Below are positions 1 through 7,795 of a stretch of DNA of 32,917 nucleotides, piece by piece. The notes under the pieces were generated by a model that saw nothing but the letters and a program-made list of their open reading frames with translations, was not told the DNA's origin and searched no databases. The translations under genes and the position numbers were made by a program. The DNA is from Microcaldota archaeon. GTDB lineage: Archaea > Micrarchaeota > Micrarchaeia > Norongarragalinales > UBA97. The stretch lies in contig JAJXUZ010000003.1 in NCBI GenBank assembly GCA_021782355.1, forward strand, positions 1 to 32,917. Direction: 5' to 3'. The first letter of the stretch is position 1; each line of letters begins with the position of its first letter.

Positions 1-437
1 GTATTCTTACTAAATACTTGAAAAGTAGAAACTTTTTTAGATTCTTCAATAATCTGCACACCAAGTAAACGCCTATCAATTAAATTGTTGAATTCGGTGA
101 GTTGTTTAGTATCGGTGTAATTTTCAACTTTGATTAGAGTATATCCTAAAATATACAAATTATAAAATTCAAAAGCGGCTGTTTGATAATTTCTTAGAAT
201 TATTCTTCCAATAGGTTGAATATTAGGAGTAATTTGAGGACTAATTGTTAAGTTCATTCCCCTTTGTCTCATTGAAAGATAACTTCCGGGTTTTGCATTA
301 ATTAGTGTAATCCAATTCTTAGGTAGAGAAACAACCAACGAGCTATTTCCAAGTTTTACAGCTTTTCGAATATAGGTTGGACCTTCAGGAGTAAGGGAGG
401 AGGAACTGAATGTCGGTTTCTTTTTTAGTAAGCTCAA
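1..437 (-). CDS. AbrB-domain/PhoU-like regulator, 3' part missing at window edge
   Basis: This reading frame is not in the ORF track; I read it directly on the minus strand, and it stays open for 145 codons to the left window edge. The N-terminal part contains IRKAVKLGNSSLVVSLPKNW, the swapped-hairpin AbrB signature of archaeal PhoU-family proteins. It is followed by a segment ending NLIDRRLLGVQIIEE, which matches the start of PhoU helical repeats (usual form: RRLIGLEIIEE). Members of the family are thought to regulate phosphate uptake or act as DNA-binding regulators. A stop lies two codons upstream of the TTG at 437, so TTG is the only reasonable start; a GGAG lies 11 nt before it. The C-terminal PhoU domain is off-window. 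The family call is fairly secure; the target is unknown. Confidence 0.75.
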   Translation of the reverse strand, partial: MSLLKKKPTFSSSSLTPEGPTYIRKAVKLGNSSLVVSLPKNWITLINAKPGSYLSMRQRGMNLTISPQITPNIQPIGRIILRNYQTAAFEFYNLYILGYTLIKVENYTDTKQLTEFNNLIDRRLLGVQIIEESKKVSTFQVFSKN

Positions 438-454
438 GTAAATCTAAACTCCAT

Positions 455-490
455 ATTGATTGAATATATAGAAAGTATATATTATATATA
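455..490. promoter_or_regulatory. Divergent TATA-rich promoter region
   Basis: An alternating TA tract (TATATATTATATATA on the plus strand) and a TATATATTC on the minus strand lie between the divergent regulator and the small membrane protein gene. The minus-strand box is about 25-30 nt from the TTG at 437. The plus-strand box would leave a leader of roughly 75 nt before 590. Read from sequence only. Confidence 0.5.
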
Positions 491-589
491 CGAAATATAA
501 ATCATTGGGGCAATGCAATAGATAGTCAAGGGAATCATAGGAGGCAACCAAGATTCACTAAGCCATACTGTTAAGAGGGGAAAGGAAAA

Positions 590-805
590 ATGAAGAAAAA
601 ACATCTTTCATCTACTTCAATAAATGAACCTGAATTTGGCAAAAATACTGCTATTTTATTTGCAGCATTGGCAGCATATTTAGTAGTTGCAAGCAATCAG
701 TGGGCAGGATACTTGCTTATGTTTGCAGCAGCTATCTTGTGGTTAATTGGAAATGAAGAAGAAAAACCACAAATAATAAACAGACATAATGTTGCAAGAA
801 GTTAA
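590..805 (+). CDS. Small two-helix membrane protein, unknown function
   Basis: A 71-residue protein with a polar N-terminus (about residues 1-18), two closely spaced hydrophobic segments (about 20-36 and 39-54) and a charged tail starting NEEEKPQ, consistent with a small helical hairpin in the cytoplasmic membrane. The start ATG has a purine-rich site, AGGGGAAAGGAAAA, directly upstream. The gene stands alone, divergent from the AbrB/PhoU-like gene, and a T-run (CTTTTTTA, about 821-828) follows its stop. I recognise no family. Size, initiation site and clean hydrophobic pattern support a real gene. Confidence 0.65.
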   Translation: MKKKHLSSTSINEPEFGKNTAILFAALAAYLVVASNQWAGYLLMFAAAILWLIGNEEEKPQIINRHNVARS

Positions 806-833
806 GTTTTAGACTCTCAACTTTTTTATCGGC

Positions 834-865
834 AATCCGGTTAATGAAAGGTTTATAACCGGATT
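834..865. promoter_or_regulatory. 10-bp inverted repeat overlapping the TATA box of the XPF gene
   Basis: AATCCGGTTA (834-843) and TAACCGGATT (856-865) are perfect inverted copies around a 12-nt spacer. The right arm overlaps TTTATAA (852-858), which sits about 30 nt upstream of the ATG at 887, the spacing of a leaderless archaeal promoter. It may be an operator for a dimeric repressor, or a hairpin at the end of the upstream transcript. Confidence 0.5.
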
Positions 866-886
866 TTCCTGAGTTTAAACTATAAG

Positions 887-1543
887 ATGCAACAATTTGA
901 ATTTAACCCCAAAATTATTATAGACGACAGAGAAGACCGCAGAGTAGTAAGTCTAATTTCAAAATATCCAACCATAATTGAAAATGAAAGATTAATTTGC
1001 GCAGATTATGTGTTAAGTGATAGAGTTGCAATTGAAAGAAAAACCGATAGTGACTTTCAATCAAGTTTAATGGATGGTAGATTGTTTACTCAGGCAAGTG
1101 AAATTGGAAAAAAATACCAGTGTGCAATTATTGCTATAATTGGAAAGAATTTTGATAAAAAATTAATTAAAGCAATTAACGGAGCAATAATTTCATTGTC
1201 AGTGGACTTTCACCTGCCCATAATGTTTTTTGATAATGATGAAAAGTTCGCTTTATTTTTATTTGAAGTTGCTAAAAGAGAACAGTTTCATCATAAAAGA
1301 AATGTGGCGGTAAACTCTCAGAGAAAGCCCACAGATATTCAAAAAGAGATACAGTTTATAGTAGAAAGTTTACCTGGAATTGGACCGGTTACTGCTCAAC
1401 AGCTATTGGCTAAATTTCAAACAATTGAAAATTTAATGACGGCAAACGAAGAACAATTAAAAGAAGTAGCCGGAATCGGTCCTTTTGGGGCAAGAAAAAT
1501 CAGGTTGGCAGTTAGCACTAAATTTGAATTAAAATTAAATTAA
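887..1543 (+). CDS. XPF/ERCC4-type structure-specific endonuclease
   Basis: A 218-residue nuclease with an N-terminal ERCC4 domain (about residues 8-135) and a C-terminal tandem helix-hairpin-helix domain (about 160-212). The catalytic signature is present as IIDDRED near residue 12 and AIERKTDSDF near residue 48, matching the family pattern GDxnERKxxxD. The HhH motifs LPGIGPVTA and VAGIGPFGA are clear. Family members cut branched DNA such as 3' flaps and fork structures and usually dimerise; many bind PCNA. Hef of Euryarchaeota has an extra helicase domain, absent here, so this is the short stand-alone form as in Crenarchaeota. The promoter appears leaderless (TATA about 30 nt upstream). Family assignment is secure; in vivo substrate is inferred. 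Confidence 0.92.
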   Translation: MQQFEFNPKIIIDDREDRRVVSLISKYPTIIENERLICADYVLSDRVAIERKTDSDFQSSLMDGRLFTQASEIGKKYQCAIIAIIGKNFDKKLIKAINGAIISLSVDFHLPIMFFDNDEKFALFLFEVAKREQFHHKRNVAVNSQRKPTDIQKEIQFIVESLPGIGPVTAQQLLAKFQTIENLMTANEEQLKEVAGIGPFGARKIRLAVSTKFELKLN

Positions 1544-1570
1544 AGTACTTAGAACTTAAAAAAAGGAAGG

Positions 1571-1595
1571 GGGTTTGATAAGAAAAATCAAACCC
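1571..1595. terminator. Hairpin between convergent genes
   Basis: GGGTTTGAT and ATCAAACCC form a perfect 9-bp stem around a 7-nt A-rich loop. Read on the minus strand the stem is followed by CCTTCCTTTTTTT, so it resembles an intrinsic terminator for the membrane protein gene at 1613-2299. It lies between two convergent stops. Confidence 0.55.
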
Positions 1596-1612
1596 AGAAA
1601 AATATAGGGAAT

Positions 1613-2299
1613 TTAACTCAAAAGTTTTTCGATGTGTTTCTCTTTCTTCTTTCCAACATCCCTTACTACATCTTTAAGGCCCAAGCCCAATGCGATTGCA
1701 GAACCTAAACCAACTGCAACTGCGAATGCTCCGACCATCAAAATGAAGAAGTCTCTAAGAATTGAAACATCTGCTCCCGGTAAAATTAATGGCAATGCAA
1801 TTACAACTGCAGTGTATGCAACAAATACTTTTAACAAAATTGCCATTAAGTTTGCAAATGGAACTTCTTTAGATTTTCTGAATCTGTCTGAAACATAATC
1901 AACTGCAAGTAATGCAACTACGATGATTATAGTTCCTTCAACTAATGATGGAATATAACTGAATATCCACAAGATTAATGTGTTAATTAAAGGTAAGTCT
2001 GTCACATTGGCAGCTACACCTAAAAAGATAGTAAAGGTTGCAAGTCTAACAAATACTGAAATTATTTCAGTAACAGTAATTGTTCCTAATGCGTCGTGAA
2101 CTCCTTTTTGCTCAAGTTTTTTCTCAAGCCTCATTTCTTTTAATCCGCGTTCTACAATTTGTGCAAAGAATTTAGCAACTAAATAACCAATTCCAAGGAA
2201 CACAATCACTACTATTAGTGAAGCAAGTCCTGAAACGTAGTTATTCAGAATATTTGACAGAGCCATATTGAGATTTGTTGAAAAGTCTACCAACGTCAT
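1613..2299 (-). CDS. MscS-like membrane protein lacking the cytoplasmic beta domain
   Basis: A 228-residue protein with about five hydrophobic segments. Its C-terminal helix VGLGSAIALGLGLKDVVRD has the Gly/Ala-spaced pattern of the pore-lining TM3 of MscS-type channels, or of the related conserved TM-helix family. Proteins of this group are small membrane channels or scaffolds that respond to membrane tension or osmotic state. A lysine-rich tail (KKKEKHIEKLL) replaces the Sm-like beta domain found in full MscS. A TTTAAAA box about 40 nt upstream and GGTGA before the ATG fit a short-leader transcript. A complete MscS homologue lies at 23840-24730. Channel activity is inferred. Confidence 0.7.
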   Translation of the reverse strand: MTLVDFSTNLNMALSNILNNYVSGLASLIVVIVFLGIGYLVAKFFAQIVERGLKEMRLEKKLEQKGVHDALGTITVTEIISVFVRLATFTIFLGVAANVTDLPLINTLILWIFSYIPSLVEGTIIIVVALLAVDYVSDRFRKSKEVPFANLMAILLKVFVAYTAVVIALPLILPGADVSILRDFFILMVGAFAVAVGLGSAIALGLGLKDVVRDVGKKKEKHIEKLLS

Positions 2300-2347
2300 T
2301 TTTTAAGGTCACCGAAAATTTAACGAATTTGTTGCTTTTAAACCTAA

Positions 2348-3811
2348 CTAGTTCCCTGATTTTTGAATATAATACACTGCAGAACCGGAATCGTATATTT
2401 TTGAAACTGATTCGTTAGAAGAATTCTCTAAGTAATTCACATCGGAATTGTGTTGTTGTGAGGTTGCAAAAATGTATTTTACATTACTCAAAAATAGTTG
2501 ATTAAGAGAAGAAAATGACTGTTCGGACAAACCATAGAATAGTAAATTCGTTAATTGAATTCTTCCAATTGCATTATTTGAAAATTCAAAATATCCGTCT
2601 ACATAAACTGGTCTTGCTGAAAGGTAAGTTAAAAGATGACCTTGGTCCCACGTAGATGCAACCAAACCGGCTGGGCCACTAATTGAATTTGATAAATAAA
2701 ATGCAGAAGAAAAATCTGAATTGGAACTTTGTTGAAAAATCGTAGAGGAATAGGATAAAAGAATGACGGCAAAAAAAAGTGAAATTGAAATTAACATCAA
2801 TTCTTTTGTAATAGTCAACTTACTAATTAGCAAACCTATTGATAAACCACATAAAATACACAGAGAAGGAGCTAGAAATACGATGTTTCTTTGTCCGACA
2901 ATTAAAAGTGCAACCGAAATAGAAAACCAAAATAAAATTACACTTATTTTTGAGTAGAAGTTTTCTTTAAATGCAAAATAAATGAAAATAAAAACAAAAA
3001 CTAAAGGAGCAATAGTGTAAAAGAAAATAAATTGCCAAGAAAAAATTGAAAGTTCTGAACTTGAAAATATTGCCGGGGAAAGATAGTTCAAGACATTAAA
3101 TTGTAAATAATAAATTGAACTTAGAATTAAACCAAAAAAACCATAAAGTAATGGAGCTGAATCGGTTTTTGCTTTAACTAAATAACTGCTTATTTGAATT
3201 GCCACTAAGGTTGCAAAAAGAACTAAAGCTGAAGGAAGATGGATTAGAGTAAGTAAAAAGAAAAGCAAAAATAAATTGAAATTTTCTTTATTTAGATAAC
3301 TAAGAAGGATTAATGGGGCAAAACATAAAACAAATGCATCTGGTCGGCCAAAAACCATTGAACGACTAAGTGCGGCCGGACTTATTGCAATTAAAAGACT
3401 GGCAAGATAGGGGGAATAATTCTTGAAAAAGTCGTATTCTTTTAAGTTACTTTGAATAGTCAAATCTACTATTTTTTTAGTTAATGAATAGGTTGCTAAT
3501 ATTGCAACTAATGTTGCTAAAAGAGAAAGGATGGAAAACGAGGCAAAGTTTCCAATTCCCCATAATGAAAAAAGGTTAAAGCCCATTAAGTGAAATAATG
3601 GATAATAAGTATAGGGTCTTCCTCCAAAAGAAAGTGGGTCATATGAAATTAACTTTCCAAAACTATCAATTGCAGTAATTAATCGAAGATGATAGTAAGA
3701 ATCGGGGTCAATAAAACCAGTTAAGAAAAGCGGAGAAAGACGGGCAAAAATACCGATAATAAGAATGGATAAAAGTTTCCAATCAACTCTAAAATTCATA
3801 AATTCAAGCAT
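2348..3811 (-). CDS. STT3-like multi-pass glycosyltransferase (oligosaccharyltransferase-like)
   Basis: A strongly hydrophobic protein with many membrane segments. Just after the first helix it has GFIDPDSYYHLR, matching the first DxD-containing external loop of STT3/AglB. Near the C-terminus WDQGHLLTYLSARPVYVDG resembles the WWDxG region of STT3. STT3 proteins transfer a lipid-linked oligosaccharide to Asn in N-x-S/T sequons on the outer face of the membrane. The C-terminal soluble domain is nearly absent, so the protein is short for AglB. The ORF track begins at a TTG (3940), 43 codons further out. I prefer the ATG at 3811 (or 3799) because TATTTATGG lies about 35 nt before it and the first helix follows at once. 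Transferase class is likely; the exact donor and acceptor are unknown. Confidence 0.7.
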   Translation of the reverse strand: MLEFMNFRVDWKLLSILIIGIFARLSPLFLTGFIDPDSYYHLRLITAIDSFGKLISYDPLSFGGRPYTYYPLFHLMGFNLFSLWGIGNFASFSILSLLATLVAILATYSLTKKIVDLTIQSNLKEYDFFKNYSPYLASLLIAISPAALSRSMVFGRPDAFVLCFAPLILLSYLNKENFNLFLLFFLLTLIHLPSALVLFATLVAIQISSYLVKAKTDSAPLLYGFFGLILSSIYYLQFNVLNYLSPAIFSSSELSIFSWQFIFFYTIAPLVFVFIFIYFAFKENFYSKISVILFWFSISVALLIVGQRNIVFLAPSLCILCGLSIGLLISKLTITKELMLISISLFFAVILLSYSSTIFQQSSNSDFSSAFYLSNSISGPAGLVASTWDQGHLLTYLSARPVYVDGYFEFSNNAIGRIQLTNLLFYGLSEQSFSSLNQLFLSNVKYIFATSQQHNSDVNYLENSSNESVSKIYDSGSAVYYIQKSGN

Positions 3812-3982
3812 CCGCAAAGGCTTATTAATCAGCTTGATACACCATAAATATGTAAAAATTAGGCAGGTTTTCAGTAAAAGGTTGTTTTCTATAATCCTTT
3901 TGTAACTTTGCCATTTTCTATTAATTATTTGACCAAACAATTAATTTTAATCATTTGAGCAGAAAGAGGTAGTATACTTAAA

Positions 3983-4390
3983 ATGGTTCAATATCATAAA
4001 AACCCTAAAACCAAAGCAAGCGGTACTGGTGGAAAGAAAAGAAGTACTCGCGACAAAGTAAAAGCACACTATGGCGGATTCTTCCATCGCGCAAGAATTG
4101 ATAAAAAAGAAAAAGAAGCAGCTTACACTCCACGCTCAACTAAAGGTGGAAACACTAAGATTGCAGTAAAGATTGTTGGTTTTGCCAATGTTTCAACAAA
4201 AGGAAGCGCTAAGGTTGTTAAAACTAAAGTTTTATCCGTTGTTGAATCACCAAATAATCGCCATTATACCAGAGAAGGTTTAGTTACCAAGGGCGCAGTT
4301 ATTGAAACTGAACTAGGTAAATGCAAAGTTACCAGCAGACCAACTCAAGATGGTACAGTAAATGCAGTTTTGATGCAAAGCAAACAGTAA
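3983..4390 (+). CDS. rps8e: Small ribosomal subunit protein eS8
   Basis: A 135-residue basic protein matching archaeal eS8 along its length. Diagnostic stretches are the N-terminal TGGKKRSTRDK, the central NRHYTREGLVTKGAVIET and the C-terminal VTSRPTQDGTVNAVL. It is a structural component of the 30S subunit, found only in archaea and eukaryotes. AGAGGT lies about 12 nt upstream of the ATG and a T-run follows the stop, so it looks monocistronic. It is transcribed divergently from the STT3-like gene. Its length agrees with archaeal homologues. Confidence 0.97.
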   Translation: MVQYHKNPKTKASGTGGKKRSTRDKVKAHYGGFFHRARIDKKEKEAAYTPRSTKGGNTKIAVKIVGFANVSTKGSAKVVKTKVLSVVESPNNRHYTREGLVTKGAVIETELGKCKVTSRPTQDGTVNAVLMQSKQ

Positions 4391-4410
4391 TTGTTTTGCG
4401 TCATTCTTTA

Positions 4411-4417
4411 TTTTTTT
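4411..4417 (+). terminator. T-run terminator after eS8
   Basis: Seven T residues preceded by TTCTTTA lie about 20 nt after the eS8 stop, with further T-rich tracts (TTCTTTTCTTCTTCTTTTT) behind them. Archaeal termination usually needs only such U-rich tracts. Confidence 0.5.
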
Positions 4418-4470
4418 CTGACTAATTCTTTTCTTCTTCTTTTTAAACTTATATTGCTAATTTAATTTTA

Positions 4471-5433
4471 ATGAAAACCGTCAACACCACCCATATCGTA
4501 GGGGGGGTATTACTTAGACAATTAAAAAACGGAATAGTTCAAGTTTACTTAGTTCAACGCTCAAACGAAAACAATGCACTTAGAGAGCATTGGACTTTGC
4601 CCGGAGGAAAAATACAATCTCGGAATATTGATAAGGCAAGTGAACTTGAGAATAAACTTGAGGCAAAAATTGGTTATCGTCCTCGTTTTCCAGAATTTAT
4701 TCACGAAATTAAAACTATTGATGAAGATAATGAATTTATCAGACATCACTTTTCTTATTTGGTTCCGTTAAACATTAGCACTCATCTTACTACCGAATAC
4801 TTAAGAGGAAGTTGGAAGAAAATTGAGGCATTTAGAAATCCTAGATTAAAGTTGATGCCCGGGGTAAGAGAGGCAGTAATAGAAGCAGCGCAAAGATTGG
4901 AAAAACACAATCAATACTTAGATGAATTATTTGATTTGGCGCTATTGTCAAAAACCCGCGAAGGTCATCATCCATTCTATACCGCAGCAAGTTTAGTGAG
5001 TCCGGATGGAAAAACCATAATTAAGGCATTTAAAGGAGAAACGATTCCTACAATTAGTACTAAGGAAACGTTAGAACATCACGCAGAAGAAATTTTACTA
5101 AAGAAATTTAATACGAGATTGGCAAAAGGAAATCTTCCACTAAAAGGTTGGACTCTTTACACTTTAATGGAACCTTGCAGTTCACGAGATACTCCGGGTC
5201 ACACTCCTTGTTCGGTATTAATTGCAAAAACTCCTCAAATTAGTAAAGTGGTCGTGGCTGGTTTAGACCACAATCCAAAAATAAAAAATATTGGAATTCA
5301 AAATATCATAAATAGCGGAAAAACAATTATTCTTCATCCCGATAATACTCAACAGTTCAAAAAAGCAACCACATTGAACATTCGTCACGCAGAAGAACAA
5401 ATAAAACGACTTGTATCAAGAAAAACATATTAG
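4471..5433 (+). CDS. Nudix-like domain fused to a RibD-type deaminase domain
   Basis: A 320-residue two-domain protein. Residues about 5-140 have a Nudix-like fold signature (HIVGGVLLRQ, then WTLPGGKI). Where REUxEExGU is expected the sequence reads NKLEAKIGY, so the metal-binding glutamates appear lost and hydrolysis is unlikely. Residues about 165-315 form a zinc-dependent deaminase: HAEE (H204 ligand, E206 proton shuttle) and EPCSSRDTPGHTPC (C236, C247 ligands), closest in spacing to the RibD class, which deaminates pyrimidine rings. The fusion suggests a nucleotide-binding module attached to a deaminase; the substrate is unknown. A TATA-like TTTAAACTTATAT about 25 nt upstream suggests a leaderless start. 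It heads an operon with a TraB-like protein and RdgB. Confidence 0.8.
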   Translation: MKTVNTTHIVGGVLLRQLKNGIVQVYLVQRSNENNALREHWTLPGGKIQSRNIDKASELENKLEAKIGYRPRFPEFIHEIKTIDEDNEFIRHHFSYLVPLNISTHLTTEYLRGSWKKIEAFRNPRLKLMPGVREAVIEAAQRLEKHNQYLDELFDLALLSKTREGHHPFYTAASLVSPDGKTIIKAFKGETIPTISTKETLEHHAEEILLKKFNTRLAKGNLPLKGWTLYTLMEPCSSRDTPGHTPCSVLIAKTPQISKVVVAGLDHNPKIKNIGIQNIINSGKTIILHPDNTQQFKKATTLNIRHAEEQIKRLVSRKTY

Positions 5434-5446
5434 AAAAGGTAACTGA

Positions 5447-6058
5447 ATGAAGATTTTAGGAGTAGTTCACGACGACACTCACCACGGCTTAATACAACTA
5501 AGTAAATACATAAGAAAGAATGTTAAGGAAGGGCAGGTTGTAGGTCTAGAAGTGCCCGATAGATTTGAATTATCTAAAAGATACTTTAACGGAAGTTCGA
5601 AACGAATTATTAAAAATTATACTGAATCAGAAGGAAATAAATTTTTTGCAAAAGTAATTGAAGAAATACATAGGAAAAAAGCAATTGCAGTTCCAGTAGA
5701 ATCTTTGGAATTAAGTAAAAAAGAAAATGAATTAAGAGAACTTGTAGAATATTCGGACGAATATGAGCCCGAAGTTAAAAGAAGTCAGCAATATCAAATT
5801 TACAGAATGGGAATTGAAAGAGCAGTTAGAATGCTTGAAGATACTAAAAAACACCAAGGAAATGTGTTAATTGTAGGTGCGGCACACGCAGCAGAATTTG
5901 AACATTTAGCACCGAATAAAACCAAACCGCAATACTTCTTAAACCAAAATGAATTGAAACAGGTAAACAGTCACGTTAAAAGTTATATAGGAAGACTTAA
6001 TGAAAACGAAATGAAAGATTATGCTAGAAGAATAGAATTTGCATTAAAAGAGAGATGA
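5447..6058 (+). CDS. TraB/EreA-like putative hydrolase
   Basis: A 203-residue soluble protein not firmly recognised. The order of conserved-looking elements resembles the TraB/ChaN/EreA-like fold: GVVHDDTHHG at the N-terminus (family GTxH), VVGLEVPDRFE (family VAVELDxxR), and VLIVGAAHAAEF near residue 145 (family VxGAGHxxGI). In those families paired histidines and acidic residues bind a metal or form the active site. No membrane helix is present, unlike many TraB proteins. It starts 14 nt after the Nudix-deaminase and ends 7 nt before rdgB, so the three are probably co-transcribed. The fold call is tentative and the reaction unknown. Confidence 0.5.
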   Translation: MKILGVVHDDTHHGLIQLSKYIRKNVKEGQVVGLEVPDRFELSKRYFNGSSKRIIKNYTESEGNKFFAKVIEEIHRKKAIAVPVESLELSKKENELRELVEYSDEYEPEVKRSQQYQIYRMGIERAVRMLEDTKKHQGNVLIVGAAHAAEFEHLAPNKTKPQYFLNQNELKQVNSHVKSYIGRLNENEMKDYARRIEFALKER

Positions 6059-6064
6059 TTTTTT

Positions 6065-6643
6065 ATGAATCAAGGAAAAGAAGTTTTTTTTGTAACTGGC
6101 AATAATTCTAAGTTCGAGGAGGCTAACAATATCCTTTCTGAATTTGGAATCAAAGTTAAACAATTAAAATTAGATTTAGAAGAAATTCAACACGAAGATT
6201 TGGGAAAGATTGCTGAAAACAAAGCAAGACAGGCATTTGAAAAAACTGGAAAAAATAAAATGGTGTTTGTAGATGACACGGGTCTTTTTATTAAAAGTTT
6301 AAAGGGGTTTCCTGGTTCAAATAGCAAACTAGTTGCAAAAACTCTTGGTGCAGATAGATTAGTTAAATTAATTAAAGGTGGAGCGAACAAAGCTGCGTTT
6401 AAATCGGTAATTGCAGTGATGGGACCAGGTATGAGTTCTCCTGAAGTATTTGAAGGAAAGTGTCATGGCAAATATCTCATTAAAGCTAGAGGAAAGTCTG
6501 CTGATTTTGTGCCTTATGATAGGTTTTTTGTTCCATTAGGAGAAACTAAAACTTTTGCTCAGATGAATTTAGAGCAGAAGAATAAGTATTCAAGCAGAGC
6601 GGTTTCGATTAGAAATTTGGGAAAATGGTTAAGTAGAAGATAA
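6065..6643 (+). CDS. Non-canonical purine NTP pyrophosphatase (RdgB/HAM1)
   Basis: A 192-residue cytosolic enzyme of the ITPase family. It hydrolyses dITP, ITP and XTP to the monophosphate and pyrophosphate, keeping deaminated purines out of nucleic acids. Family signatures run in order: FVTGNNSKFEEA, DLEEIQ, FVDDTGLFI, LKGFPGSNSK, FEGKCHGK and KTFAQM, with SSRAVS near the end. The usual G[FW]GYDPIF substrate loop reads FVPYDRFF, an unusual variant. It is the last gene of the operon with the Nudix-deaminase and TraB-like genes, which fits nucleotide-pool cleaning. Family assignment is strong; altered specificity through the variant loop is possible. Confidence 0.93.
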   Translation: MNQGKEVFFVTGNNSKFEEANNILSEFGIKVKQLKLDLEEIQHEDLGKIAENKARQAFEKTGKNKMVFVDDTGLFIKSLKGFPGSNSKLVAKTLGADRLVKLIKGGANKAAFKSVIAVMGPGMSSPEVFEGKCHGKYLIKARGKSADFVPYDRFFVPLGETKTFAQMNLEQKNKYSSRAVSIRNLGKWLSRR

Positions 6644-6661
6644 GGTTAAGTTGAGATTAAT

Positions 6662-7618
6662 TTAGACTTTGAAGTGAAAGCGAGATTTTAGTGAGTTTAA
6701 CCATTCTTTCGGATGAATTCCATAAGACCATTCACCTAATGCTACTCGTAATGGTGAACGGTGAATTTCTCCTTCAAGAACTTTCTTTGCGGTACCTAGT
6801 TTTTGTTCAAAAGACTTCTTATATTCTTTATTGATTTTTTCAAAGTCTTTCATCTGATTTTTAAATTCTTGATTAATTAATTTGTCCAATTCAACAAAAA
6901 AACCAATTTTTTGCAACTCCTCTATCATATTCTTATTTGCTTCATAATTGGAGGGTTTGAGACCATAAGTTACTTTAAGGTCCCGGGAGATAAGTCTTTC
7001 AGTAGGAGACCGGGTTAAATCCTCAAAACTTAGAACTTGAAAACGATTAAAATAAAAAGTATATCTAGATTCTGATGGGTTTTTGGAGATAACATCAATG
7101 CAGTCCATGGTGTTTGAATTTCTATTAATATTAAATTCATTTAATTTTTCTGATTTCTTCAAATTGTTTAGTATATTGTCCCATTTATCACCATAATTAC
7201 GATACGTTGAAGGACTAAAAATCTTGTTTAATTCTTCAATTTTATTTATATTACCATAAGTTTCATAAAAAGATTCGATGATAGTTTTAGTGTTATTAGA
7301 AATTACCAGTTTGTTTGAAGTCGATATTTCTTTCCACTTTGAAGGCGGAAAAATAAAAATATTAGATTTTGAAACTTTTTCGTTAAAATCAACTTTATTC
7401 GGATTATGTTGAGGAAAATTTATCTCAAAATCCTCTGAAATCTTCGTCTCTATTTCTGAAATATTATTCAAAAGAGGCCCATAAACTTCGTCTAACATTT
7501 TTTTATGACGATCATAAACATAACCAAAGTATGCAGTTAATATCGAGACAATAATTGCAATAGAGAATTGATTTGTAATAAGTTGAATTAGAAAAGTTAG
7601 AAAAGATAGTATATCCAT
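6662..7618 (-). CDS. N-terminally anchored protein, unknown function
   Basis: I do not recognise this protein. From the ATG at 7618 it has about 318 residues; the track starts four codons earlier at a TTG. A short N-terminus is followed by one or two hydrophobic stretches (about residues 4-30), then YDRHKKMLDEVYGPLL and a mainly hydrophilic, helix-rich body with a lysine/glutamate-rich segment near the C-terminus (KDFEKINKEYKKSFEQK). This arrangement suggests a cytoplasmic protein tethered to the membrane. A TATATAAAA box (about 7658-7667, minus strand) is correctly placed for a short leader. It lies in a patch of accessory-looking genes between housekeeping operons. Confidence 0.65.
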   Translation of the reverse strand: MDILSFLTFLIQLITNQFSIAIIVSILTAYFGYVYDRHKKMLDEVYGPLLNNISEIETKISEDFEINFPQHNPNKVDFNEKVSKSNIFIFPPSKWKEISTSNKLVISNNTKTIIESFYETYGNINKIEELNKIFSPSTYRNYGDKWDNILNNLKKSEKLNEFNINRNSNTMDCIDVISKNPSESRYTFYFNRFQVLSFEDLTRSPTERLISRDLKVTYGLKPSNYEANKNMIEELQKIGFFVELDKLINQEFKNQMKDFEKINKEYKKSFEQKLGTAKKVLEGEIHRSPLRVALGEWSYGIHPKEWLNSLKSRFHFKV

Positions 7619-7657
7619 AACGCACACCAAACGGAATATTTGCTCTTAAAAGTTTTC

Positions 7658-7667
7658 TTTTATATAT
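7658..7667 (-). promoter_or_regulatory. TATA box for the anchored unknown protein
   Basis: The minus strand reads GATATATAAAAG, about 40-50 nt upstream of the ATG at 7618. The remaining spacer up to 7795 is T-rich low-complexity DNA (repeats of TTGTTTATTG) in which I see no gene. Confidence 0.45.
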
Positions 7668-7795
7668 CGAGTTTTATTTTATTCTCCAGGGTCTTTTACA
7701 GAATTAATTGATTGGTTTGTTTATTGATTAATTTTGATTGTAAGTTGTTTAATGGTTGTTTATTGTTTATTATTTGAAATTGTTTTTTGATTTTG

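Noticed and set aside
1632-1898. 88-codon plus-strand ORF
   Set aside because: Antisense shadow of the MscS-like gene; Lys/Thr/Pro-biased protein with no recognisable organisation or initiation site.
7720-7795. TTGTTTATTG-like repeats upstream of DUF1801 stop
   Set aside because: Low-complexity T-rich DNA without regular repeat length or spacers; not a CRISPR or tandem repeat array.
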